NCBI GenBank assembly: GCA_937925525.1
Contig: CALALS010000047.1
Coordinates: 1 to 50,239, forward strand
Direction of reading: 5' to 3'
DNA: 50,239 nt
Source: an uncultured Flavobacteriales bacterium
GTDB taxonomy: Bacteria; Bacteroidota; Bacteroidia; Flavobacteriales_E; Vicingaceae
Part shown: positions 25,322 to 32,859 of the stretch, one piece after another
Layout of the letters: each line of letters opens with the position of its first letter
Numbering within the stretch: the first letter of the stretch is position 1
Notes under the pieces: model-generated
Databases searched by the model: none
What the model saw: the letters and a program-made list of their open reading frames with translations, nothing else
Told to the model about the DNA's origin: nothing
Translations under genes and position numbers: made by a program

Positions 25322-27628
25322 ATGAAACGTTTTTTAACGTTGTTTTTGATGCTAGTTAGCTTTCTAATTACAGCACAAAAACAAAATAATTGTAAGTCTT
25401 CTTTAAGCGGAAAAGTATTAGATGAGCACAACAGCGAACCTCTTGCTTATGCTACCATCTATTTAGAAGAATTAAAGATTGGAACAGCTTCCGATGTAGA
25501 AGGCAACTACCGTATTGACAATCTTTGTGATGGAAAATATAAAGTAACCATTACTCATGTTGGCTGTGAACCAGTAATACAAAAAATTGAAATTAAAGGA
25601 AATACAATTAAAAATTTCTATCCGGAGCATCACACCGAAGAATTAAAACTTTATGAGGTAAGCACAGAACAGGATGAGACTACTCAAATTACTCAAAACG
25701 TTTCGAAATTGAGCAAAAGAGAATTAAGTCAGTTAAAAGGTAAAAATTTAGGACAAACACTGGAAAGAATACCTGGAGTTACAACCCTTAACACAGGTAA
25801 TGGCGTTTCTAAACCCGTCATTCATGGGCTACATAGCAATAGGGTATTAATTATTAATAATGGTGTAAGACAAGAAGGGCAACAATGGGGAGTTGAACAT
25901 GCTCCTGAAATTGATCCTTTCACAGCAAATAAATTAAGAGTAATAAAAGGAGCTAATAGCGTAAAATACGGTGCCGATGCAATTGGAGGTGTTATTTTAA
26001 TTGACCCAAAAGAGTTACGAGATAGTGTGGGAATAGACGGAGAAATAAACTTATCTGCACACTCCAATGGAAAACAGGGAGCAGGCTCAGCAGAGTTACA
26101 GGGAAATTCTAAAAAATTAAGTGGGTTAAAATGGAGAATACAAGGAAGCGGAAAAAAAGCAGGAAATATCAATACTCCTAACTACTATATGAAAAACACC
26201 GGAATAGAGGAGTACAATTTTTCGGGAATATTAAATTACAATAAAACCAAATACGGAGCTGAAGTTTATTACAGCCAATTTAACACAAATTTAGCTGTTT
26301 TTTCAGGCTCACACATCGGAAATCTAACCGACTTACAAATTGCATTTAATGCAGCAACTCCTTTTGATTCAAGTGGTTTTAGCTATGATATAAATAGACC
26401 TTTTCAACATGTAGAACATGAGCTTTTTAATATTAAAGCGTTTTATTTTACCGGAGAAAGTGGAAAACTAAATGTTTCTTATTCCAGACAATATAATTTA
26501 AGAAGTGAATACGACAGAAGAAAACCATACAATGATTCTTTGGCAGCATTGGACTTACCTGAGCTTCAGCTAGAAATAACTACACATATAACTGAGGTTA
26601 ACTGGGAGCATTTTAAACACAAAAAATTAAGTGGGGAAATTGGGGCCTCCCTCATGCAACAAGGAAACACTTATGAAGGTAGGTTTTTTATTCCAAATTA
26701 TAAAAGCAATACTATCGGGCTTTGTTTAATAGAAAAGTATTCTTTAGAAAATTTAATTTTTGAAGGCGGAGTGAGGTTTGACTATAGATACTTACAGTCA
26801 TTTTATTATGAAAAGGATGTTTTATTAAGTCCAATTAAACAATTTAACAACTTTTCGGGAAGCATTGGCTTTTCTTCAAATTTTAAGGAAGATTTTACCC
26901 TCAAATTTAACCTTTCAACTGCATGGCGTTCCCCATCCGTAAATGAATTATATAGTTATGGAGTACATCATGGAGCCGCAAGTTTTGAGATTGGAAACGG
27001 AAACCTGGTTTCTGAAAATGCTTATAACATCAATTCAACACTACTTGTAGACAAGAAAAAAATCCAACTGGAAGTATCTCCATACGTAAACTACATCAAA
27101 AACTTTATTTACTTAAAACCAACGCTTCAACCTGTGTTAACCATAAGAGGAGCATTTCCCGGCTTTGAATACACACAAACCGATGCCTTATTGTACGGAA
27201 GCGATTTATACCTAAAATGGAATGTCATCGGTAAACTTTCTTTAGTAAATAAAACTGCTTTATTGCGCGCTTTAAACATAACTACAAACGAATACTTAGT
27301 TCAAATGCCTTCAGACCGAACATCTTTCTCGTTAGAGTATGATTTTAATTCATGGAAAGTATTTAATAACAGTTACCTCTCCTTAACACTAAGTCATGTA
27401 ACCAAACAAATAAGAGTTCCTGAAAATTCAGACTATGTTGACCCTCCAGGCGCATATACTTTAATTGGTGTGGAAGCATTTACAAAAATTAAAAAAGTAG
27501 AGCTAGGAGTTGGAGTTGAAAACCTTACTAATGCTGTATATAGAAATTATCTAAACAGATTCAGATACTATTCAGATGAAATAGGAAGAAATATATCCGT
27601 GAAATTAAAAATCCCTATTAATCAATAA
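25322..27628 (+). CDS. TonB-dependent outer-membrane receptor, probable metal or metal-chelate uptake
   Basis: A 768-residue receptor. The signal peptide is MKRFLTLFLMLVSFLITAQ. A CarboxypepD_reg-like domain follows (about 25-95, 'GKVLDEHNSEPLAYATIYLE'), then the plug domain (about 115-230) with 'GQTLERIPGVTTLNTGNGVS', 'KPVIHGLHSNRVLI', 'QQWGVEHAPEIDPF' and 'VIKGANSVKYGADAIGGVIL', then a 22-strand-type barrel ending 'NISVKLKIPIN'. TonB energy drives uptake across the outer membrane. The plug sequence resembles receptors for zinc or copper in Bacteroidota, and the flanking genes are His-rich, so I infer metal uptake. The ligand is not proven. No SusD-like partner gene is present, which argues against glycans. 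Confidence 0.9.
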   Translation: MKRFLTLFLMLVSFLITAQKQNNCKSSLSGKVLDEHNSEPLAYATIYLEELKIGTASDVEGNYRIDNLCDGKYKVTITHVGCEPVIQKIEIKGNTIKNFYPEHHTEELKLYEVSTEQDETTQITQNVSKLSKRELSQLKGKNLGQTLERIPGVTTLNTGNGVSKPVIHGLHSNRVLIINNGVRQEGQQWGVEHAPEIDPFTANKLRVIKGANSVKYGADAIGGVILIDPKELRDSVGIDGEINLSAHSNGKQGAGSAELQGNSKKLSGLKWRIQGSGKKAGNINTPNYYMKNTGIEEYNFSGILNYNKTKYGAEVYYSQFNTNLAVFSGSHIGNLTDLQIAFNAATPFDSSGFSYDINRPFQHVEHELFNIKAFYFTGESGKLNVSYSRQYNLRSEYDRRKPYNDSLAALDLPELQLEITTHITEVNWEHFKHKKLSGEIGASLMQQGNTYEGRFFIPNYKSNTIGLCLIEKYSLENLIFEGGVRFDYRYLQSFYYEKDVLLSPIKQFNNFSGSIGFSSNFKEDFTLKFNLSTAWRSPSVNELYSYGVHHGAASFEIGNGNLVSENAYNINSTLLVDKKKIQLEVSPYVNYIKNFIYLKPTLQPVLTIRGAFPGFEYTQTDALLYGSDLYLKWNVIGKLSLVNKTALLRALNITTNEYLVQMPSDRTSFSLEYDFNSWKVFNNSYLSLTLSHVTKQIRVPENSDYVDPPGAYTLIGVEAFTKIKKVELGVGVENLTNAVYRNYLNRFRYYSDEIGRNISVKLKIPINQ

Positions 27629-27660
27629 AAAAGAAAATGAAAAAAATACCTCCATAAAAA

Positions 27661-27718
27661 GGAAGCCGACTTTGACGAGCCGGCCTCCAAAAAAGCAAAC
27701 TTAAGCTGCTTAGCAGCT
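27661..27718. repeat. Two adjacent hairpins between the TonB receptor and lipoprotein genes
   Basis: The first hairpin (27661-27688) pairs GGAAGCCG with CGGCCTCC (one A-C mismatch) around a 12-base loop. It is flanked by A tracts on both sides, so its U-tract orientation would be a terminator for leftward, not rightward, transcription. The second (27704-27718) is a perfect 6-bp stem AGCTGC/GCAGCT with a TTA loop. Both lie in the 127-base gap and may stabilise the 3' end of the receptor mRNA or control the downstream genes. A seven-codon frame (27637-27657, MKKIPP and a stop) before the hairpins is too short to call a gene. Confidence 0.5.
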
Positions 27719-27755
27719 CAATTAACTTTAGTATAAAACAAAAAAACGTAAAAAA

Positions 27756-28313
27756 ATGAGAAAACTGAGTTTTAATTTAATAATAATTACATCCACCATA
27801 TTTTTTGTGTCATGTAAAAAAGATAAAGATCTTGTTCCGGTTCCGCCTCCGGCAGTGAATGAGCAAGAAAACATTACTACATTACGATTGAAATTTACAG
27901 AGCAAGGTACTAGCAATACTTTTACTGTAAACTATGCCGACCCTGACGGAGCAGGTGGCAACCCACCCACATCTGATACTATAAAAGTGGTAAACGGAAA
28001 AACATATAATGTAGAAGCACTGTTTTTAGACCAATCAAAAAACCCTGAAGAAGATTTAACCCCAGAAATTTTACAGGAAAAAAACGATCATATTGTTTGT
28101 TATACTGTTGCCTCAGGAGCTATTACAATTAACAGAACAGATAAAGATGGGAATAATCTTGAAGTAGGAATAACTACTGACTGGATAATAGGAACAACAA
28201 CCGGAATGGGGCACACTCACATAACCCTAAAACACCAACCTGAGATAAAAGACGGAAGTTGCACTCCAGGAGAAACAGACCTAGTAGCACATTTTGAAGT
28301 ATTAATTCAATAA
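27756..28313 (+). CDS. Lipoprotein of the putative metal-uptake cluster
   Basis: A 185-residue lipoprotein. The signal peptide ends in VSC (Cys about 20) followed by KKDKD. A Pro-rich stretch (VPVPPPAV) precedes a beta-rich domain with 'TLRLKFTEQGTSNTFTVNYA', 'YNVEALFLDQSKNPEED' and 'GMGHTHITLKHQPE' near the end. I recall this domain in lipoproteins next to TonB receptors of the metal class in flavobacteria but cannot name a Pfam family. The His-rich 'GHTHITLKHQ' may bind the ligand. It follows the receptor gene, is 10 bases before the second lipoprotein gene, and probably shares regulation with them. Confidence 0.6.
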   Translation: MRKLSFNLIIITSTIFFVSCKKDKDLVPVPPPAVNEQENITTLRLKFTEQGTSNTFTVNYADPDGAGGNPPTSDTIKVVNGKTYNVEALFLDQSKNPEEDLTPEILQEKNDHIVCYTVASGAITINRTDKDGNNLEVGITTDWIIGTTTGMGHTHITLKHQPEIKDGSCTPGETDLVAHFEVLIQ

Positions 28314-28323
28314 AGATTAAATT

Positions 28324-28806
28324 ATGAAAAAGATTATCTATAATTCGATTGTAGTGCTTACTATTATATTAGTAGGTGCTTGTAATAAAAGTAAAGTGAA
28401 CTCTAAATGTTTTATGAAAGCCGGTGAATGGAAAGTAACTGAACTTTCTGTTGACGGAACAAATGAAGACGAATTACCTCACTGGCACGTTGAAGACTGC
28501 AATATATACAAAGAATCATGCAAAGCACATTGGGAAAATGAAGAAGGAGGCAAAGCAACTTTTATATGGCAATATAGAGATAAAGGAAAAACCTTTGAAA
28601 TTTCTTATCAAAAAGAAGAAGATAGTGGAGGTCATTCACATTCGCACTCACATAACCATGCTGACGAAGAGGTTGCTGAACAAGCCTATAACTTTAGCGG
28701 TGTTTATGAAGTGGTTTCTGCTAAGAAAAAAAGTATGGAATTTAAATCTACATCCACATTAGGTTTTTCCGGAAAAACTGTGGTTATTAAAATAGAAAAA
28801 ATGTAG
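28324..28806 (+). CDS. His-rich lipoprotein
   Basis: A 160-residue protein. The lipobox is VGAC (Cys20). Near residues 100-114 it carries a run of alternating histidines and serines (HSHSHSHNHADEE), preceded by a mixed beta domain ('MKAGEWKVTELSVDG', 'ATFIWQYRDKGKTFEISYQK') and followed by 'SMEFKSTSTLGFSGKTVV'. Three cysteines near residues 29, 59 and 65 might form a bridge or bind metal. The alternating His loop is typical of zinc, copper or nickel buffers. It ends with the terminator at 28825. This, with the two genes before it, is the basis for the metal-uptake reading. Confidence 0.6.
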   Translation: MKKIIYNSIVVLTIILVGACNKSKVNSKCFMKAGEWKVTELSVDGTNEDELPHWHVEDCNIYKESCKAHWENEEGGKATFIWQYRDKGKTFEISYQKEEDSGGHSHSHSHNHADEEVAEQAYNFSGVYEVVSAKKKSMEFKSTSTLGFSGKTVVIKIEKM

Positions 28807-28824
28807 TATCTCTTTTTGGTTTTT

Positions 28825-28855
28825 ACTACCCATCTTTTTCGGGTGGGTAGTTTTT
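28825..28855. terminator. Shared (bidirectional) terminator hairpin
   Basis: The 8-bp stem ACTACCCA/TGGGTAGT with an 11-base loop is followed by TTTTT on the plus strand and by AAAAA upstream (T tract on the minus strand). It can therefore end both the lipoprotein operon from the left and the minus-strand operon whose last stop codon starts at 28854. Confidence 0.8.
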
Positions 28856-29246
28856 AATCAACATTTTCTAGTATAGGGTTTTCGTTTAGTTTAGCTTGTG
28901 CTTCGGTCATCTGAGCTATGGCCTTTTCATAAATCAATTCCATTTCCTCAGGTCGTTGTGTGTAGTATTTCAAGTTTTTATCCAACAGCTCTTCGGTAAG
29001 ATGATGCTTTTCCAAAACTGATTCAAAAAAAGCATTGGTTTTTATTGAATCAATATTATGACGGTTTGCTTTTATTGCTCCGTCAATTAGATTTAAGTCA
29101 ATTATTATTTCTGTCATTTTTTCTTCCGAAACAATGTCTTCGTCTTTAGGCATATTTTTTTCCAACGGTTCTGAGTCACAAGAAAAAAATAGGCTTATTA
29201 AAAGCAATAAAAAAAAGTTGATTCTAAATGATTTACGAAATAGCAT
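28854..29246 (-). CDS. DUF4296-type lipoprotein
   Basis: I choose ATG 29246 (130 residues) over an upstream TTG that lies inside a TAGCTTTG promoter box. The N-terminus is a basic, hydrophobic signal (MLFRKSFRINFFLLLLISLF) ending in FSC, a lipobox at Cys23. The mature part is helical and acidic, 'EKMTEIIIDLNLIDGAIK', 'FFESVLEKHHLTEELLDKNL', 'KYYTQRPEEMELIYEKAIAQ', which matches the DUF4296 pattern as I recall it. Function is unknown. It follows tsaB on the same strand; the tsaB stop lies within its promoter box. Confidence 0.75.
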   Translation of the reverse strand: MLFRKSFRINFFLLLLISLFFSCDSEPLEKNMPKDEDIVSEEKMTEIIIDLNLIDGAIKANRHNIDSIKTNAFFESVLEKHHLTEELLDKNLKYYTQRPEEMELIYEKAIAQMTEAQAKLNENPILENVD

Positions 29247-29249
29247 ACA

Positions 29250-29257
29250 CAAAGCTA
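29250..29257 (-). promoter_or_regulatory. TAGCTTTG -7 box of the DUF4296 lipoprotein gene
   Basis: A perfect TAnnTTTG box on the minus strand is followed by tgt and then the ATG at 29246. It overlaps the stop codon of tsaB. Confidence 0.5.
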
Positions 29258-29941
29258 AAGTAATTTTTTAGGTTTTCCTACTATAAAATCTTTTAAGTAG
29301 TGAGGTTCAAAATAAGCTACATCTTCAAACTCTTTTTTTAGAAATTTTTCTGTAGCTATTTCTACCATGCCTTTTGCTGAAGGCTCAATGCCTTCAACAA
29401 AGATTGAATTATTAAAAGTAGATAAGATTTCTTTACACTTTATCATTCCATTTCCAAAAAAACAAACAGTATTTTCTCTTAAAAACTCACTATACGTATT
29501 TTCATCTACAATGTCTGCATTTACCGACCTAACTACATTTAATTTTTTATCAACTATTTCTGCATAAACCTCCATTCTTCTGGCATCAATCATGGGGCAA
29601 AAGAGGTCAGCCTCAATTTGATTTAATAATACTCCTTTCGTCATGCTCTTGAGTGTATCAACAGCAATTAATGGAATTTCTAATGCAAAACAAATTCCTT
29701 TAGCCGTTGAAACTCCTATTCTAAGACCTGTATAAGAACCCGGCCCTTTACTCACAGAAACCGCATCTAGCTGGTTAAAATTAAGGTTAGCTTCTTCCAA
29801 AGTTTGTTGTATAAAAACGGTGAGGTTTTCTGCATGAGTATAGTTTCCCGTTTGTTCTTTAAAAGCTAGTAGCTTTCCATTTTCCGATAGGCTAACAGAA
29901 CAGTTTTGGGTGGCAGTTTCTATGTGAAGAATTCGTGACAA
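29255..29941 (-). CDS. tsaB: tRNA threonylcarbamoyladenosine biosynthesis protein TsaB
   Basis: TsaB is the scaffold partner of TsaD in making t6A at position 37 of ANN-decoding tRNAs. At 228 residues the length is typical. The signature 'ILHIETATQNCSVSLSENG', the loop 'SKGPGSYTGLRIGVSTAKGI', and 'VPLIAVDTL'-type strand ('IPLIAVDTLKSMTKGV') are present, as is 'MIDARRMEVYAE'. The start is TTG 29941, 9 bases after the stop of the membrane fusion protein gene; no ATG exists at the right place and the family N-terminus fits exactly. It lies in the efflux operon by position but is a housekeeping gene. Confidence 0.92.
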   Translation of the reverse strand: MSRILHIETATQNCSVSLSENGKLLAFKEQTGNYTHAENLTVFIQQTLEEANLNFNQLDAVSVSKGPGSYTGLRIGVSTAKGICFALEIPLIAVDTLKSMTKGVLLNQIEADLFCPMIDARRMEVYAEIVDKKLNVVRSVNADIVDENTYSEFLRENTVCFFGNGMIKCKEILSTFNNSIFVEGIEPSAKGMVEIATEKFLKKEFEDVAYFEPHYLKDFIVGKPKKLL

Positions 29942-29950
29942 AAAAATGAG

Positions 29951-31249
29951 TTAATCTTCCTTATCGTAAAACTTATCTTTTTCTCTGACTTCAAGATGCT
30001 TGCTGTGTTCTATCTTTTTTGATACCGCAGCATACGGTCCGGCTATAATTTCCTCTCCTTCTTCTACTCCCTCTATTACTTCAATATATTCCGTATCCTG
30101 AATACCTGTTTTGATATATCTGATTTTTGCCATTCCGTCTTCTACCACAAAAATACATTCTTTCATCTCCGCTTCATTTTGTTTTGATTTTTCTACAGCA
30201 GTATCTACTCGCATGGTAACCGCCTGAATAGGGATAGATGGAATACCCTTTTTAAAATCTGTTTTTATATCAACAGTTGCTGACATTCCGGGTCTGAATG
30301 GTGACAGGTGAGGCTTTTCTTTATCAATTAAATCTTCATAAGAAGAAGGTAAAACACTAATTTTTACTTCAAAGTTGGTCACTTGATCCATATTCATTCC
30401 ATCTGTTTTAGCAGAGTTTGCAATTTCTGTAACTACACCAAAAAACTGTCTGCTTAAATATGCATCTACCTCAATAATTGCTGTATCACCAATAGAAACT
30501 TTTACAATATCATTTTCATTTACCTCAACATTAGACTCCATGTTTTGTAAATCGGCAATTCGCAATAGTTCAGTTCCTGCCATTTGCAATGTTCCTACTA
30601 CTCTTTCACCCACTTCAATATCTAGTTTTGAAATAGTTCCATCACTTGGGGCATAAATAACCGTTTTACCAAGATTCTCTTTTGCCTCCTTTAGCGTTGC
30701 ATAGGCACTTTGCACACTATATTCTGCTGCAATAACCGTTTGCTCCGCTGCTTCAAATTCTGCTTTTGAAGAATTAAAACTAGCTAACGCATTATCAAAT
30801 TCGGCATCGGAAATAGCCTTTTTTTCATGAAGTACTTTGTTTCTATCAAATGACTTTTTTGCATTGTCGTATTGAGCTTTTACCTGAATCAGTCTTGCCT
30901 TACTGTTAGCTAAATTAGCTTTAATGTTATTTAAGTTTGCCTCTGCTCTTTCCACTGCTGACTCATAAACATCCGGTCTAATTTTAAGCAACAAATCACC
31001 TTTTTTTACTTTTTGCCCTTCCTTTACATGAATTTCTATTACTTCTCCGGAAACATCTGAACTAATTTTTACTTCTGTTACAGGTTCTATTTTACCGCTA
31101 GCAGAAATGGTTTCTGTAATGCTTCTCTTGTTTACTTTTTCTGTATAAACAGGTATTTTTTCTTTAGAAGTACTTTTCTTAATTATGGAAATTAGAATTA
31201 GCAAGGCAACTACTCCAACCAAAATCCATATAACTTTTTTTCCTTTCAT
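29951..31249 (-). CDS. Efflux periplasmic adaptor (membrane fusion protein, MacA/HlyD type)
   Basis: A 432-residue adaptor that links an inner-membrane transporter to TolC. It has an N-terminal membrane anchor (residues 5-24, VIWILVGVVALLILISII), the biotinyl-lipoyl halves ('GKIEPVTEVKISSDVSGEVI', 'VKEGQKVKKGDLLLKI'), a long coiled-coil hairpin (about 95-185), then 'VIYAPSDGTISKLDIEVGER' and the beta-barrel and membrane-proximal parts. Of the families, MacA-type adaptors for MacB ABC exporters are the closest by layout. It lies directly after the TolC gene (4-base gap). No MacB or RND pump gene is in the window upstream of the TolC gene; the inner-membrane partner must be elsewhere. Confidence 0.88.
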   Translation of the reverse strand: MKGKKVIWILVGVVALLILISIIKKSTSKEKIPVYTEKVNKRSITETISASGKIEPVTEVKISSDVSGEVIEIHVKEGQKVKKGDLLLKIRPDVYESAVERAEANLNNIKANLANSKARLIQVKAQYDNAKKSFDRNKVLHEKKAISDAEFDNALASFNSSKAEFEAAEQTVIAAEYSVQSAYATLKEAKENLGKTVIYAPSDGTISKLDIEVGERVVGTLQMAGTELLRIADLQNMESNVEVNENDIVKVSIGDTAIIEVDAYLSRQFFGVVTEIANSAKTDGMNMDQVTNFEVKISVLPSSYEDLIDKEKPHLSPFRPGMSATVDIKTDFKKGIPSIPIQAVTMRVDTAVEKSKQNEAEMKECIFVVEDGMAKIRYIKTGIQDTEYIEVIEGVEEGEEIIAGPYAAVSKKIEHSKHLEVREKDKFYDKED

Positions 31250-31253
31250 AGTT

Positions 31254-32684
31254 TTAAAACTTTAACTCTTTACCTTGGTAAAATTCTAGTATTTTGGTTT
31301 TAAAAATAAAATCATACTTAGATTGTAAACGTTCGCTTTTAGCCATGTTTAATTGATTCAACGCATTCGCATAATCAACAGCATTAACCAAGCCTTCCTG
31401 AAATCTAATCTCGGTGTATTTAAATGCTTCTTCAGATGCGTTAATTGATTTCTGTGTGGCTTTATATTTTTTTAAGGATGCCATAGCATCATTATAAGCC
31501 TTTTGAATATCCTGTTGTAACTGGTTTTTTGCTTGCTGTAGTTCCAGTGCTCTTATTTCTGTATTTATTTTAGCTATTTTATAATTTGTTTTTGTTTGCC
31601 AGCCATTAAAAATAGGGAGGTTTAAAGTTACTCCTATAGATTGATTAAAATTATTGTCTAACTGGTCTTGAAATGCAATATTTCTTTGTACAACATCATA
31701 AGAAGGTGTTACCACAGATTCAAAAGTTGTTTGAGTAAACCCAATAGTATCGTATCCATTAAATGTAATACTTTCTATTTCTTTTGCCAGGCCCGAATAA
31801 CCGGTACCAACTGATGCATTTAAGCTAATTCTGGGGGCAAACCCTCCTTTTGCCGACTGCATAGCTTTTTCTGAAGCAGCCAACTTATTTTCTGAACTTT
31901 TAATTTGCGGCAAGCTAACCAATGCATTTTCATAAATTTTTGTAGTTGATATAGATTCAAAGTTAACTTCTATCAACTCAAAGTTAGGGCTGGCTATTTT
32001 AAATTCATTTCCACTTTCTAACTGTAAAAGCTGAATTAAATCTAAATAAGCTAAGTTTAGTTGGTTTTCAGCATTAATGAGGTTTACTTCATCATTGGCG
32101 AGCTGAGCTTCTACATTAAGTAATTCTCCTTTAGCCAAAGTTCCAACCGCAACTAACTCAATTGTCCGTTCTACCTGCTTTTTTGACAACTCCACCTGCT
32201 GTTTGCTAAGGCCTAGCTGTTCCTCTGCAAACAATACATTCATATAAGAAATTACAATATTCATAGAAATGTCATTCTTCATTTTCTCAATATCATACAT
32301 TGATGCCAGGTAATTATATTGATTTTGTTTTAGGTTATTAAGGTTTTGAAAGCCATTAAAAAGAATCCAATTAGCTTGAAGAGCAAAATTATTTGACTGA
32401 ACTCGGGAGGAGGCAAATTGATTGGTAAATGGGTCTATGGTCTGTCCAAAATTGTACGTATGAGAAGCAAATCCATTTACACTTGGCAATAAAACAGCTT
32501 TAGACCTTGAAAAATTTTCTTTAGAAATATCCCCTGCAAGAACAGTTTGCTTCAGAGTGAGATTGTTCTCTAAAGCATAATCAATACATTTCTGCAATGT
32601 CCACTCTGCTTGGCCAATTCCCAAAAAAGGAATTACCATTAATAAAAATAAAAGACTCTTTTTTTTCAATGCAGAGATTTTCAC
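31254..32684 (-). CDS. TolC family outer-membrane efflux protein
   Basis: A 476-residue TolC-like channel from GTG 32684. The signal peptide is MKISALKKKSLLFLLMVIPF to IGQA. Two repeats of the outer-membrane efflux protein domain are visible: 'TLQKCIDYALENNLTLKQTV', 'WILFNGFQNLNNLKQNQYNY' in the first half, and 'GVTLNLPIFNGWQTKTNYKI' plus 'VDYANALNQLNMAKSERLQS' in the second, with long helices between. With the adaptor it forms the outer parts of a tripartite exporter. A TATCTTTG box lies 4 bases before the start, so this is the first gene of the operon tolC-adaptor-tsaB and supports GTG as the true start. Confidence 0.92.
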   Translation of the reverse strand: MKISALKKKSLLFLLMVIPFLGIGQAEWTLQKCIDYALENNLTLKQTVLAGDISKENFSRSKAVLLPSVNGFASHTYNFGQTIDPFTNQFASSRVQSNNFALQANWILFNGFQNLNNLKQNQYNYLASMYDIEKMKNDISMNIVISYMNVLFAEEQLGLSKQQVELSKKQVERTIELVAVGTLAKGELLNVEAQLANDEVNLINAENQLNLAYLDLIQLLQLESGNEFKIASPNFELIEVNFESISTTKIYENALVSLPQIKSSENKLAASEKAMQSAKGGFAPRISLNASVGTGYSGLAKEIESITFNGYDTIGFTQTTFESVVTPSYDVVQRNIAFQDQLDNNFNQSIGVTLNLPIFNGWQTKTNYKIAKINTEIRALELQQAKNQLQQDIQKAYNDAMASLKKYKATQKSINASEEAFKYTEIRFQEGLVNAVDYANALNQLNMAKSERLQSKYDFIFKTKILEFYQGKELKF

Positions 32685-32688
32685 GCTG

Positions 32689-32696
32689 CAAAGATA
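32689..32696 (-). promoter_or_regulatory. TATCTTTG -7 box of the TolC operon
   Basis: A perfect TAnnTTTG box on the minus strand, followed by cagc and the GTG start at 32684, a 4-base gap. Confidence 0.6.
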
Positions 32697-32834
32697 ACAG
32701 CCTAATATAAAATAAACTAACTGTTTAATTAAATGGTAAGATATGAATATAAAAGGCTATAAGATAAACTGAATGGTATAAATTAGGAGTTCAATAGCAC
32801 AAACAAATTAGTCGATAATTCTATAAATGATTAG

Positions 32835-32842
32835 TACCTTTG
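32835..32842 (+). promoter_or_regulatory. TACCTTTG -7 box of the M43 protease gene
   Basis: A perfect TAnnTTTG box with 17 bases to ATG 32860. It lies downstream of the in-frame ATG at 32827, which excludes that ATG and shows that the short signal peptide version is the real start. Confidence 0.55.
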
Positions 32843-32859
32843 CTAACTTACTTTCTTAT

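Noticed and set aside
27637..27657. Six-residue frame MKKIPP as a leader peptide gene
   Set aside because: It has no sign of a regulatory amino-acid run or ribosome stalling context; chance is more likely.
28451..28762. A second frame of 103 codons within the His-rich lipoprotein gene
   Set aside because: It is a Lys-rich shadow of the real lipoprotein gene and has no promoter or family.
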